Shown in pieces: positions 52,287 to 64,000 of a stretch of DNA of 64,000 bases. Within the stretch, counting starts at the first letter, position 1. Every line of letters begins with the position of its first letter. The DNA is from Hypholoma sublateritium FD-334 SS-4 (taxonomy: Eukaryota; Basidiomycota; Agaricomycetes; Agaricales; Strophariaceae), in assembly GCA_000827495.1 (NCBI GenBank), contig KN817518.1, positions 522,405-586,404 of the forward strand, read 5' to 3'. The position numbers and the translations under genes were made by a program. Below the pieces are notes generated by a model. That model made no database searches. It was not told where the DNA came from and was given only the letters and a program-made list of their open reading frames with translations.

Positions 52287-54006
52287 GTTGCAGTGGGAAT
52301 GGCGGGTTTTTATACGCCAACAGATCGCGAAAGGCCCAACTTTATAATTACTTTCTGTCTCCGCTAATGGCTACTTCGCCTCCAGGGGAAAGTGTATCCG
52401 AGGATTATCTGTGAAATTGAACCTAACTCCGTGTTTGTGGTGCCAGAAAGCTGCTCGTATTAATATATTGAATGGAGTCCTATGACGACAGTGAGAAGAC
52501 CCTGTGCTGAGCGCGCCGAATTGTTAGAATGATAGAGGCGTTGATAGATCGATGCTGCTTCCAGAAAAGAAATTAGGGCAGTAGTGTCCTTAGTGTGGGC
52601 GTAGACAGGTAATATGAAGTATGAAAAACCAAAAATTTCTAGGTGTCGTTTCGGTTGGCCGGAACGTGTGGAATGGGAGAACGACGTCTGGCACGAAACG
52701 AGTTTGTGTTCAAGATAATTTCGCTGTTTGGTCGCTGTTCCTCGTCGCTGACAAGCTACAGATGAGCGCTGTTCAAGTGATGAGCCCCAGTCTGATGTGC
52801 CTAAGGTCCGGAAATACAACAAGTCCTGCGAGAAAGCGCGGCGAAAATGGCGGCCGTCAAATGATCAGCTGTTGGACTGGAGAGACAAGCAGCGTGGTCA
52901 TCATGGTGTAACCCAGCACGAGAACAGTAACGATGCGAATTACCCAATGAATCCCCACGATGCTCCCCTGCCCTTCCCAGTATGAAAAGATCAGAGGTAG
53001 TGGCACTGCGCACACCTGAGGCTTGAGAACGCCGTGGTCTATTTGAAACCTGCGCAAGTGGAAGTCCTATCCGATAACCGATGGCAGCGCAACAGCTCGA
53101 GGGTAAACTTGTCGAGAATGTTCCCAGTGCAGAATGGGGCTGAGTTCGACGTGATGAATCTGCTGTCCAAATTCGCGGGGGGGTTGTGGGGGTGAGAGCA
53201 GAGCGAACGAACTGTATTGACACGCAGATATACCACACGCCTCAAGGCTTCCGTTCGGATCAGGTGCGCCAGTCAGCTCGAAGTGCAGCCCAGACGAGAA
53301 AGTTAGCCAGCCCCTGAGCGAAGTCCACCTGGTCGCCGGAAGTGACACGCCCGGGGTGTCTCCCCGACAGAATGACGAGAGATTCGCTTTCCCTTGAGAG
53401 AGTGGTGGCAGGTCTAAAGTTGGTCGAAAGATAAAAGAGGTCTCGAGATCTCCGGCAGTGACCGAAAAGTGGGTGACTTGAATATCTTGCCCAATGTAGT
53501 GCGGCGGCGGAGAATAGGCACAGTCCGACTGGGCATATGTATGTTTTACCTACTATTCACGGAACGACATGTGGAGCGCATATAAGAGGAGCGCACATGC
53601 AGCGCAAACGACTTGGGTCGCTCAATTTTAGCTCCGCACTTAGAAGCTATAAATAGTTGTCATGGTTGGTACAGAATTGATACAGAACTTGAGAAGCTAA
53701 GTAACAAAACAGAAAGCCGAGAAAGATTGCCTTAAAGCCCGTATGTTGGGTCTTGGCCATAGCACTGAATTATATTTTTACAAGGATTTTGACGTCTGCG
53801 AAACCACACAAGCAAAAAGCCCTAAATGGTCGAGATAGAGTGCGAATGTGAATATAGAACGAACTCAACGAAAGTTATTTGGGAATTATAGATGTGGACC
53901 CATGGAAGTGAATCTCCAGAGAAAGACACATACAAGCAAAAACTGGGCAGAGGCGCGGTGTGAAAAATCTACTCTAGTCGATTGGAAGTGGTTGCATAGA
54001 GAACGC
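52287..54006. other. Gene-poor stretch, no gene recognised
   Basis: About 1.7 kb between the small gene's start and the thioesterase stop. Several frames of 60-145 codons exist on both strands (52460-53350) but overlap each other, show no family motif and cannot be linked by splice sites. A TATA-like element (CATATAAGAGG) near 53578 has no clear gene after it. It may hold a decayed gene or an unannotated RNA. Confidence 0.45.
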
Positions 54007-55026
54007 CTATTTCGCAGGGATGGCCTTGGCGATGAATTTTTTGACGTCCTCGAGCTCTTTGGGGACAGTGGCGTGGCCCATGCCCTCGTAGACATTGTAG
54101 GAAAGACCGCCGAACACTCCAGTTTTCGCCGCAGGAATGCCAACTTCGTTAATCAGGTAATCGGACGAAAATTTCGTGAACTGGAGTTTGACAAGTGGGT
54201 CGACGTTGCCAGTTCCCCAAAAGATGGGAGTGGAAGCCGCATTCTGGGAAACCATCTGGCAGCCGCCGTTAGTAAGGATCAATGGGTCACAACACTGAGC
54301 GCACGAACTTCCTTGAATTTGTCTTTGAGAGGTAGCCACCCGCTCAATACGACGAGTCCGGCTAGTCTGTGGTCCCCAGTCAGGCCTGTTAATATTGACA
54401 TAGTTGCGCCTTGACTGAATCCACCCAGAACGATGCGACTGGGATCGATGCCGTTTGTTTCGATTTCGTGCTTGATAAGGTCGTTAATCTTGCCAGCGGA
54501 TTCACGCATGCCCGCTTCATCTTCGTCTGTGTCCAGTCCAAACGAATAGATATCAAACCTGGCACATAGTGAGAAAGATTGCCCAGAGGCAGAAGGGACC
54601 TCCCAATTACCATGACGGCATTTCTATGCCCATGTTCGCCCTTACTGCGCGAATTGGACTGTTAATTGGCATTGTCGAAGCATGGAAAAGGAATGCAGGT
54701 GGCAGCGAGAGAAAATAAGGGACAGTTAGGGAGAAAGACCAGAAGGAAAGGCTTGTGGGAAACGAACGAGTGAGGTAGAACCCATTTTATGTGAGCAAGA
54801 GCGGGGTCAGTTCTGAACGCATCGGCAACAGGTTTCCAGCCATTTCCCGTATCGCCCAATCCCTGAAGACGAGGAAAATGGCGACGAGAACGAGCAGGAA
54901 ATTTGAATATCGCAGAGATCGAGGCATGACAAACCCAGGCAGACTTACATGGACGAAAATGACGGTTGCGGTATGTTTGGCGGCGGCGGGAACAGTGAGG
55001 AATTTCAGAACGGGAGCGACGGCCAT
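54007..55026 (-). CDS. Acyl-protein thioesterase (APT1 type)
   Basis: This cytosolic serine hydrolase removes palmitate from proteins such as Ras and G-alpha. Exons (minus) are 55026-54949, 54862-54768, 54658-54611, 54558-54309 and 54255-54007, giving 239 residues, typical for the family. Motifs: ATVIFVHGLGDTGNGWKPVA (oxyanion region), IRAVRANMGIEMPSWFDIYS, the nucleophile GGFSQGATMS, the acid in GTGNVDPLV and the catalytic His in YEGMGHATVPKELEDV. All triad residues are present. The ATG at 55026 is the first in frame. It is divergent from Trm10 with 300 bases between start codons. Confidence 0.96.
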
Positions 55027-55326
55027 ATTTACTGAATTCTCGAGTAGTGGAAATGGACTAATTATGTTGGGGAAAAGCTTGGTGAAGAGCGAGGAATGAT
55101 ATGATGGAGGTATGTGATAGAAGGCAAAAGCGATAATGATTCCAGTTGTGATTGACCAGTACATCTAGGAGAGTCCGGCGCGAGATATGCATAATCGATC
55201 TTCGGACGCATCGGCATCTACCGCCGGACTAACCGAGTACGCGCCGTCGCCCAAGTCCGTGGTCGAAGTCTACCATTTGAGCCGCTGCACTCGCCCACAA
55301 AAAACAGCTTGACGGTGGCGACGACA
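55027..55326. promoter_or_regulatory. Shared divergent promoter of thioesterase and Trm10
   Basis: Exactly 300 bases separate the two start codons. The Trm10 side is GC-rich without a TATA box. Both promoters must lie here. Confidence 0.5.
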
Positions 55327-56617
55327 ATGTCAAAAACTACAGATCCTGCTCCACACGAGGCTGTGCAGCAACCCGCAGACCTTCTCCACGATAAACTAGC
55401 CGCCCATCAAGGAGCCCCAACGGATGGATCGTCCAGGATCGAAATCCAGGCCGGACCTCCGGTAACAGCAGCTGTACCATCCTCTGAGCCTGCTTCCCAG
55501 ACCGAACAGAAACCAATATCCAAGAACGCATTGAAGAAGGCGGCCAAGGCAGAGCGTTTTGCTGCAATAAAACTGGAGCGGCGGGCACGAGAGAAGGAGG
55601 CCAAAAGGGAGAAGAAACGGCAAAGGGCAGAGAAAAAGGCTGCCGGTGAACTCGATGAAGATGATGACGAGGACAAGAAACGACAGGCAAAGAAGCGTAA
55701 GCTCGAATTTGGGGGCCAGGTACTCGTGGATCTTGGATTTGACGAGATGATGAACGACAAGGTAAGCAACCCCATGTACGGTAGTTTTCTCCTTTGTCGC
55801 CTATCATAATATTAATATGTGGATCGTGGATCTAGGAAATCGTGTCTTTGTGCTCACAGCTGGCATACACCCACAGTGCCAATCGGAATGCCTCGTTCCC
55901 GTTTTCTCTTGTCTTCACCTCGGTAAATGGACGGACTCACCAGAGGCTGGAAAGTCTTGGAGACGCCAGCTATAAAAGATGGGCAAATACGACTTGGATG
56001 TCAGAGAGCTATGAGCACCTCTGGAAAGATACAACATCGGCTCAGGACACTGCGACCACCGTCGCTGGGGACGTGCAGACTGCTCCGGCAAGTGCTCTTG
56101 AGCAGATGGTCTCGTGTCCGTCCGTCCTGTCTCCAACAATCGCCCAAAATACCTTTGTCTACCTCACGGCAGACACGGAAGACGAACTGACAGAGCTAAA
56201 GCCGAATGAAACCTACATCATTGGTGGTATATGCGACCACAACCGGTATAAGGTGAGAGTAACGGTCCGCTCATTTTAAAATCGGCCACCATCCTTATCA
56301 ACTTGTCCCATCGGTCATAGAACCTTTGTCTCAATAAAGCAAAAGAATCCGGCATACGAACCGCACGGCTTCCTATTGGGCGGTACCTGGCTTCCCTACC
56401 AACCCGCAAAGTCTTGACCGTCAATCAGGTCTTTGAGATCCTCGTCAAATGGGTCGAAACAAAAGATTGGGAAGAGTCCCTATACTCTGTCATTCCCAAG
56501 CGAAAATTCCACCAAGGAGGGAAGGGTAATACGTCCGCCAACGTAGATTTGAGCACGGCAGAAGGCGATGCCGCAGAGGATGCCGCAGACGAGGAACAAG
56601 GAGACATTTCTTCGTGA
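55327..56617 (+). CDS. TRM10: tRNA (guanine9-N1)-methyltransferase Trm10
   Basis: This SPOUT-fold enzyme methylates N1 of guanosine at position 9 of tRNAs. Exons are 55327-55761, 55836-56252 and 56321-56617, giving 382 residues. The N-terminal region is highly basic with a coiled stretch (KISKNALKKAAKAERF-like; REKEAKREKKRQRAEKKAAG). The SPOUT core reads VLVDLGFDEMMNDKEIVSLC, SQLAYTHSANRNA, LTADTEDELTELKPNETYII and GGICDHNRYKNLC, then RTARLPIGRYLASLPTRKVL and VNQVFEILVKWVETKDWEES. These are the standard Trm10 motifs, with the catalytic Asp region in GGICDHNR. The C-terminal tail is acidic. Confidence 0.96.
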
Positions 56618-57557
56618 CAGGAAATTGCAACTAAACGCAGGGTAAGCTCTGCCTGGATCGTCATTAATTTAGCATTTACGTCTTTCCAATGCTGGCGATG
56701 AGATTCTAGATAAATCATGGATCGTGTTTGGTTTTCTCATGCGTGGTCTAGATGTCCCATCTCTTGCTGAAAACGTTTAGTTTGATGGTCTGACTTGTCA
56801 TATTGATTTTAAGTGATTGTGAGATATCTGTTCAATGATTTTTATGGTCTTCAGATATCATCGGTGTTCATTCAGGCCACCTCAGGCGCTGTACAGACGC
56901 AGTGAAGGTTCCTGCTTCAGCGCCTCAACGTTTGCCGTGGAAATTTATTGAACCTTTGCGTAATCCCTACCCGCCTTGAGATTATTGTGACCGTCAGGGA
57001 ATCTAGAAAGTAAAGAGTCAAAGGATCCATTGAAATCTCATACATGAAAACCAACGGTGGCCATGTTGTAAAAGTGATCCTTGAAAAGTTTTGGACACAA
57101 TCTAGACACAATTCATACCAGTTCGGCGGATTCTTTACAAGCGAAGGAAATATTTCCTCTTCCCGGCGGCGTTAAACAGGGGGAAGATAACGCATGATCA
57201 CCGCCGGCATGCATTCACATTGATCCTGCACGGCTGCAACAAACCGGCGGTCCAACTAATTTAGGAAGACCTGCCGCCGAACGCATGTTTATTCCTTGAC
57301 ATGTTCGCAATTGAGTCAGCAGGTGTAACAAACCGTAAATATGAACTGGGACTCTGGAACCAGGCCACGCCAGGATCCTGATGCCCAGACCAATCTTAGT
57401 CTGCACGAGAGACTTGAGTGAACCCTTGACTGCGACAGTAAGGCGGATCCATAAGCATGAACGTAATTAACAATCAGGTTGAACGTTGATCATCGATCTA
57501 TTCTCATATGTTGGTTACACCACAGGCCACATGATTTCGACGCTATGGAAAATATGA
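56618..57557. other. Spacer between convergent genes
   Basis: About 940 bases between the Trm10 stop and the stop of the NDUFAF5-like gene. AT-balanced, no open frame above 65 codons with a motif. No gene is seen. Confidence 0.5.
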
Positions 57558-59033
57558 TTAGAGAACTTCCTTCAGATTGACCTTTCCGGATCCTCGTTCA
57601 AGGGGTTTGGGCTGCGTAGGTGCGGGTTTCCAGCCGATCTATGACAAATTAATATCCAGAAACAATACAAAGCGATTGCGATGCGTACCATATATATAAT
57701 CTGAAAAGTAGCCGGGACAGAACCATCTTCAGAGCCGTGTAGTTCTAACGTACAAGTAAATTGATGTTCGTTATCGGTTTTTCCCAGAATATACCTTTAT
57801 AGATGGCAGAGGCAGCGGCCAAAGTATCTCGATGAATTACATTTCTCCTGCTGGAAGTGAGTTATTGCTGTAAGAGATACGACAACATCTGTTACTACCT
57901 TCCAATAACAGCATTTCCCTCGCCCATGTCTTGAAGGTCTTCCATTAACTCCCACATACTGGGATACGCTATCTTGACTTCGTCAATATCCACCGTAAGC
58001 ATTGTAAACCCCGCTCGTCCGAGGAGGTTAGAAATATCGCGTGTGTCTGTGGGATAATATCAAAAACGTGGTTCAACACGCGGCAGTAACGCACTAGCCT
58101 GTCATTGGCGATATATGGGGCGATATTCCACCCTCACGTTCAACTTCTGCAAGTTGCAAAGATGTTCTATAAATAAAATGTATTAGGGCATCGATTTGTC
58201 AAGGTCAGTGTGGACAAACCTCAGCTCAAACAATGTGTCACCGCCAAACATAGCGCCAAGGAATAGTCCATCCGGTCTCAAGGTTTTCTGTATTTGAATC
58301 AAGGTGCCTTATCACCGATAGATGAGGATCAAACGGCATGGAACCAGCTCATAATCACTGACCTGGTAGGTCGTTCACCCAATGAAGGCTAAGGCAAGAG
58401 ACAACAGCATCCTGAGAGTTAGGCTCCACAAATTTGAGGAGATTTTCTTCATCTCCGTGTATCCGTTCGATTTCAACTGGCAATTGTTCTCGAAATCAGT
58501 ATATCATGGGTGAAGTGGTACAATTTACCTTCGAACTCTGAGTCAGGATCGCGCTTGAGGGTTAATTCTGCCTTCACATGTCAAGTGAAGATTGTGCATT
58601 TTAAAGGTCTTGTATTACCACTGGAATCTAGCATTATAGACTTCTTCACTTTCTCGACCTCTAGTAATTTTGAGAAATGTCCTGGACCGGAACCCAAGTC
58701 AAGAACAGTGTCAAATTTCCTCTTAATATCCTTGTTTCATAATTTCAGCATATGTTTATGGTAACATGGTGCAGGACACACCAAGAATCGCTCCATCATC
58801 CTTTCAGCGACTTCATCCCGAAGGTAATCCACTACTCTGCTTTGTGATCCTCCATTGCGAAGGGCAGCCCGATCACGTTGTATTCTTTTTGCATTGCGGT
58901 CAAAAACTTGATAAGGACCAACAGTGTTAAGGCTTGGAGGAGGAGAGTTTGAAGATATAGCTGCGAAGGACCGGGAATGTTTTCGGTTGAAGAGACAAAA
59001 TCGCTGCGAGATTCGAGTGTGGGCGGTATACAT
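57558..59033 (-). CDS. NDUFAF5-like mitochondrial complex I assembly methyltransferase
   Basis: The human orthologue of this class I SAM-dependent enzyme family hydroxylates an arginine of NDUFS7 during complex I assembly in the mitochondrial matrix. The start [20 protein letters not shown] is Arg-rich without acids, fitting a mitochondrial presequence. Next is [20 protein letters not shown] and [19 protein letters not shown]. The SAM motif I ([17 protein letters not shown]) follows after a splice near 58750. The C-terminus reads [20 protein letters not shown] and ends at the stop 57558-57560, typical of the family. Many short exons (at least eight) lie between; not all limits were fixed. Confidence 0.9.
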
Positions 59034-59306
59034 TTATTTTATTACTGCTCGCAGCTGAATTCAAACGGTTGCAGGAGCGGCAAGGTTAGTTCAGGCTTGA
59101 AACTTGAGATTCGCGGCCTATGTAGTGGTGTGAGGCCAAGGCCCAAGTCGCGTCCTTGACTCCTTGTTGAGTGGCGGTTGAGTCACGCGAGTCACGTGAT
59201 TGATTCGCCAAAGTAGGGGTACTCCGAGTCGCCGCTCGGGCCTCGGCACAAGCAGCACTCATCTTTGAACTCGTTCCCCCACGTCTTGGTTTCACGCGTC
59301 ATCTAC
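59034..59306. promoter_or_regulatory. Shared divergent promoter of NDUFAF5-like and zinc-finger genes
   Basis: 273 bases separate the two divergent starts. It includes the overlapping direct repeat GAGTCACGCGAGTCACGTGA near 59171-59200, containing the E-box-like core CACGTG, a possible binding site for a bHLH factor. Confidence 0.5.
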
Positions 59307-62300
59307 ATGTCAGTCGGTCGTCCAAATGGCAACGAGTTTATCTCGCCGGAAATTTACATTAGCAATCAAGTTAAGATTGAACAGGCCAGGAAATTACTAG
59401 AGGACATGGAGAAGAAGAATGAAATGGGGCTACAAAATTTCACAGAACGAGAACGACAGCAACAAGCAGCGGAGATGCAGCTGATGAAACAGAAAGAAGA
59501 GCTTCATAGGAAGATACAAGAAGGATTGGAAGCACAGTCAGTCTTATTTCGTGATGTATTTCCCAAAAATCCACGGCTCACTCTGCCACTTGGCTAGGCG
59601 TTTAATCGAGGAGCTTGAAAGACGGTTTGTTTCGAATTGTCCATCCAATTGATATGGAAGTACTTAGAGGCTGCTTATAGACAGTCAGCTCCACTTTCAG
59701 AAATGTCAGAGGTCGGAGGTGCGAGGATTGAAGAGGTACAGGACAGTATCCAGGTGCGTTTCAGTTCATCAATCCCAAGAGAATAGCACAGAAAAGTTTG
59801 TAGTCAATGCCCCCCGCTTTACCAGACATGCGCGTAGCGGGTGCACAATCCTCCAATGTCGTGCCACAATACCAGAACCAAACCACGCAACAACCGCAAC
59901 AGCTCGTCAATCACCCTTCACAAATAAACGCGTACGCCTCTAGCATTACGGCTCCGCTGGCAGCTCCAACAGAATTTCCTCAAAATCCTTCGTTGCTCTC
60001 GTATCCAAGCGTACAATATGGTCAGTTTATAGTACTTAACTAACAAACACACTTTATAAAGTACGTTGACACCAGGCCTACATAACGGGAGTTACGGGAG
60101 TCAGTACGCGGCTTCGTCTACCCACCAGCCGTACGGCAGCCACACGACACCCAATCTCTATACGCAGGCATCAACGACTTCTTGGTACCCAGTACATCCA
60201 TCCCAACAGGTTTCCTTCGCACCCGCGGCGACGGGGTCATCATCTAACCATACATACCAGGGTCAGCAACACATTGCTATTCCCAATGTAACTATGTACA
60301 ATTCTGCAGCGGGTGAGTGATCCTGGAATCAACATTCTTCGCAGCGGCTTAACTTTCGACATGAGCTAGGTCCTTCATCTAACCTCAATGAATATCCGCA
60401 TCATACCAATATATCATCTTCAGTGAGCTTATTTATATCTCTCACTCTGAACTACTCTCATCCATGCATTCAGGGTCCCATAGCGTCGTCCAATATGGAC
60501 CATAGTTCCTCAGGTAACACTCACAGTACAGCGGAGAGGCCCCCAGCCCTACAATTGCCACCACCCCAACAAGTCAATTCCCGCTTTGTTGACAATTTTG
60601 GTGTTCCATACATCGCCCTAACGGACGAAGAAGTTCTGGGTTTGCGAAGACAATTTGACAATTGGCGCCGCCAAGCACCCTTAGGTACAATTGACAAATT
60701 GCACGAAATGCTTTACTTGCACAAAGATAAAGCTCCAGAGCCGGTAACTTGGATATATGTTCCACTCGTCCCGGGGGGTGACCGCTACGCCAGGACTTCT
60801 GAGATTGACAAGTTCTTCAACATCCTTCTTGAAAATGCCCGCCAAACGAGAGTGTCTCCTTCGCAACCAGCCGCCCAACCACCGGTTTCTAACCACCACG
60901 TTCCTGGTGCAAAGGCAATCGTTAAACCGACTGCCCCCATCCCCTCGCGACGCAAGCAAAGTCAAAAGAATCGGCCGGCACCGACACCTAACACCACGAA
61001 TTCTGCAAGCTCTTCAACTACGAAAGCGGCTGCGCAACTACCGTCGAAATCTGTTGTTACTTCCTCAGGTTCAACGCGTAACTTACCTCTACCACGTTTG
61101 GTTGACAAGAAACATCTTTCGCAAAATGTTCTATTCGCCCTTGGAAAACGTTCGAGAGCTAGTACTGACGCATCCTCCAGCGGACAACCCGCAAAGAGAC
61201 GGACACAAAATTTAGCGGCGAACAAAGAGAAGGCAGCTGTCACATCTGGTTCTTCAGAGCCCGCTGTTGCAGTAGAATCGGCAAATTCCTCTGAAGTTTC
61301 CAGCCCGTCTATCGCCACCGCCAGTAACAAATCATCAGTTCCACCCTTGGCCCAAGTACCACCTATGCAGCCTAATAACGGCTCCCATAGCATAAGCTCT
61401 TCGAGTGTAAATGTCACTTCTAAGTTGTCTCACCAACAATCTACAACTCCTATTACCATTACCCTACCTCCCCCATCTACAGTATCTGTAAATGGCATTC
61501 CACAACAGAAGCCCGTAACTATAAAGATTCCCTCCACAGCAAAACCAGTTTCAGTAGCAGGTCCCTCCTTATCCAAAGTGTCGGATCCAAAACCTTCACC
61601 TGGGATCTCCAACGTGGCTCCTACCCCTGCAAGAGAAGGTTCTGGGCAGCAAAAGACGCCGTCCGAGGTAAACCCGTCCTCTGCTGTCTTCCAGAATCCG
61701 ACCGGCAGTGCGAATGGTAAAGCAAAAGCACCAAAAGCGATTTCAGGCCCGGTCAACCCCTACATGCATCTCCTTTCAGTACCCGAGCCATTTGGCCTGC
61801 AGGCTTCCCGGCAGCAGCAAGGACAACGATCCGCAGGATACGTCTCTGCGGCTTCGGGTTCGTCGATATCGCAAGTCGGTAGCTTTTCTTACAATGATAT
61901 CTCGACGTCGCAAAGTTCATGGCTGCAACCGCCGACTAACAAAAGGCAACCAAACAAGCAAAACGAGCCCTTGTTTTTGCCGTCTAGTTCGCCAGAACGG
62001 GGGCCCTCGCAGGTTGCAAACCAATCCGAGGGGGGAGAAAGTTCGAGGCTAAAGAACGGGAAGAAGGAAAACAGAGCTTATGTGTTGGTCCCAGAGCCCC
62101 CGGAATATCTTGTCCGGTATCGTCAGCGTACGGCCTATGGAGCAGGCCCTCAGTCTGATACGGAGGTGACTCGACAAATGATGCAGAGTTTGCGAACAGG
62201 GACTAGTTCCGTACCTACATCCGTCGTTGGTGAGGAAGGTGTGTTTTTGGTCACTAGATAGTCGCAGATAAACCCAGGCGTTGACTGGTAGCTGTAATTT

Positions 62301-63466
62301 TACTTGTTTCGGGTATAGATGCAGCGGATGAACTTCAGCATCCATTGTCTATTGGTGAGTGATACTTGTACGGCCTTCTTCAGTCATTTTTGAGTGTCGC
62401 TATTAGAAGAAGACAATACCGAACAGCAAGCCATAGACCTCGCATGTTCACGACTGCAACCGCTCACTTGCCGCTGGAATGGCTGCAATGTTGACTTGAA
62501 CTCCATTAATGCATTGATCCAACATCTGGAACAACACAAGCCGTCGTCAAGTTCAAATGACGTCCGTAAAGATTTTTGGCATATACAAAGCTGAGATGTG
62601 CTAACCTGATATGACAGCAATTTTTGACATGTCGATGGAGTCAATGCGGACGAAGGTTCAGGTACAACGAAAAACACTTGGAAAAACATGCATTATTATC
62701 GCTGAAGTGTGCCTTCAAAGGTGACCGACTTTCATTTTGATAGACGCAGAAATTTTACTAACTTATGCGTCTCTTAAGACTGCGATGAGTTCTATCGATC
62801 TGGATCGCGACTGCTCAAGCATTACACTGAGAAGCATACAGAGAGCGAACTCAAACCTTCAGCAGAATTTTCAAGGCCGAATCTCGACACACCACCACCG
62901 GTGCCGGGTACAATCCCAGCTTACCTGTTCGTGACACAATTGGCAAAACCGGCGACAATTACTCCTGAGCGACACGAAGTACTATGTCGATGGGTAAGTT
63001 TTCGTTGTCTATGATACTGCGAATATGCTTTGAATGGTTTACGTGGTGCTAGGTCGTCCAAAATATCGTAAACTCGGATCAGGAAAAGCCCACTCGAATG
63101 CGGTCCAGGAAGACGGCTAAGAACGCAAAACCTCGCGCAGTGGCACCAGGGCACGACTATGAGTTCATCACGGCTCGCTCAACGCGGTATTCTTCATACC
63201 TATCACAGGCGGTCGACCTTCCTCTCGCAGATCTCGATTCAGCGAACATATCCAGAATGGTGGATGCAGGTTTAACGCTGTGGTGCGCCGACGAAGAAAA
63301 TGATCATGAACAGGACGATGTTCGGAACAGCCCTCCACCAACGTCGCCGTCCGAGCCTGATGTCAAGGAGGAAATGAATGATGCTGTAAGTCTTGGTGAC
63401 GATCACCATCAGGAAGAACAAAGCGGCGATGAAGATGCAGTGGAAGTTATGTTAACCGGGCAATAG
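59307..63466 (+). CDS. C2H2 zinc-finger protein (three fingers), probable transcription regulator
   Basis: The start is MSVGRPNGNEFISPEIYISN, then a coiled coil (IEQARKLLEDMEKKNEMGLQ ... RLIEELERR) rebuilt across introns at about 59538 and 59633. A Gln/Ser/Thr-rich region follows (59807-60320). A large exon (60475-62240) codes for a conserved-looking block (FVDNFGVPYIALTDEEVLGL, EPVTWIYVPLVPGGDRYART) and a long Ser-rich linker. Near the C-terminus three C2H2 fingers are encoded: CRWNGC...HLEQH, CRWSQC...HLEKH and CAFKDC...HYTEKH. The end is acidic. The protein is about 1,000 residues. No exact family name can be given; the CRWxxC form recalls AEBP2/GLI-like fingers. The stop is at 63464-63466. 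Confidence 0.85.
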
Positions 63467-63727
63467 ATAAGGGACTACACTTATGCGATAAAATATACTT
63501 GATAGATGGGGTGCTCCGACGGTTGAATTTCATATGAGGCAGTTTTTCAAGTAGAGGGTGTTCTTGATTCTATTGATGAACTCGCATCTGATATTCACAT
63601 CAATGCTATGGAAAGCAGTGGAGAATATCATTGATGCTGGAGCCTGAGAATCGTGGCTGCTTTCGGAAGTGCTACATAGTCGTTAGTCTCACTTGCACGC
63701 CAGCCGTTCTTGTTGCCCGCCCCGACA
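63467..63727. other. Spacer before the last gene
   Basis: About 260 bases between two plus-strand genes, with the 3' flank of the zinc-finger gene and the next promoter. Nothing recognised. Confidence 0.45.
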
Positions 63728-64000
63728 ATGGTTAGCGCTGTAGACGGCGGTAAGCCTAATCACGCTCGTCCCTTTGTTCCGACGCTTATGGCCAGCCAGG
63801 TCCCTCCTACATTTCATCCCACTCCGCGGATGTCATCCTCTCTGACATCCGCCCAATCAAGCTCAAGCCCGAAGCTCTTCGCGCTATCAATGTTCTTCTA
63901 GACGAATTTCTCTCCAAGATTTTAAGCACGTCCTGCTCGCTAGTCCCAGATAAGCTACGCGCCAGCTTACTCAGTCTACTGCCGACAAGTCTTGGGAAAG
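63728..64000 (+). CDS. Unrecognised gene, 5' part only
   Basis: The proposed start at 63728 gives MVSAVDGG, then a short intron (about 63750-63806) joins to PSYISSHSADVILSDIRPIK, continuing LKPEALRAINVLLDEFLSKI and on to the window end without a stop. The segment is helical and resembles a histone-fold-like or helical dimerisation region, but I do not recognise the family. The join rests on GTAAGC...CCAG and an open frame over 60 codons, with codon use like the neighbours. Confidence 0.65.

Overview
The window is nuclear DNA of a filamentous fungus, almost certainly a basidiomycete of the Agaricomycetes. Genes are densely packed and split by many short introns (mostly 48-70 bases, GT-AG). There is a tandem set of secreted class I hydrophobins. 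Several proteins are fungal versions of eukaryotic housekeeping factors: a Whi3-type RNA-binding protein, an Alr/Mnr2-type CorA transporter and a metacaspase with a Pro/Gly-rich prodomain. No bacterial operon, CRISPR array, intact transposon or viral gene was seen.

Region 1 (1-10 kb) is the accessory part. It starts with the 5' end of a secreted sedolisin peptidase on the minus strand. Four class I hydrophobin genes on the plus strand follow at 2978, 5065, 7040 and 8984. They share the same three-exon structure, a TATA-like box about 75-100 bases before the ATG, and partly conserved flanks, so a unit of about 2 kb has been tandemly duplicated.

Region 2 (10-29 kb) is a run of minus-strand housekeeping genes. 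In coordinate order they are a CorA-type Mg2+ transporter, an intron-containing tRNA-Arg(UCU) (plus strand) just beyond its 5' end, a KDM5/Lid2-type histone H3K4 demethylase of about 1,930 residues, a metacaspase cut into nearly 30 exons, a Bst1/PGAP1 GPI inositol-deacylase and a 14-3-3 protein.

Region 3 (31-45 kb) holds a CLPTM1-family membrane protein, a disordered protein of unknown function, a SET/MYND-like protein with altered catalytic motifs, Tom20 (mitochondrial import receptor) and PP4R3/Psy2 (regulatory subunit of phosphatase PP4). Tom20 and PP4R3 are divergent from a shared 363-base promoter.

Region 4 (46-64 kb) holds a Whi3-type RNA-binding protein, a small tail-anchored protein, an acyl-protein thioesterase divergent from Trm10 (tRNA m1G9 methyltransferase), an NDUFAF5-like complex I assembly factor divergent from a three-zinc-finger C2H2 protein, and the 5' end of an unrecognised gene that runs off the window.

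The genes do not form one pathway. The linked themes are the cell wall and surface (hydrophobins, GPI remodelling), chromatin and cell-cycle control (KDM5, PP4R3, Whi3, 14-3-3) and mitochondria (Tom20, NDUFAF5-like). I found no convincing new multi-gene system. The best leads are the duplicated hydrophobin block with conserved non-coding parts, the symmetric mini-exon array in the metacaspase, and a SET protein lacking residues normally needed for catalysis. Exon boundaries were worked out by eye from splice consensus, reading frame and family motifs. Where exact exons are not listed, only the outer limits are claimed.
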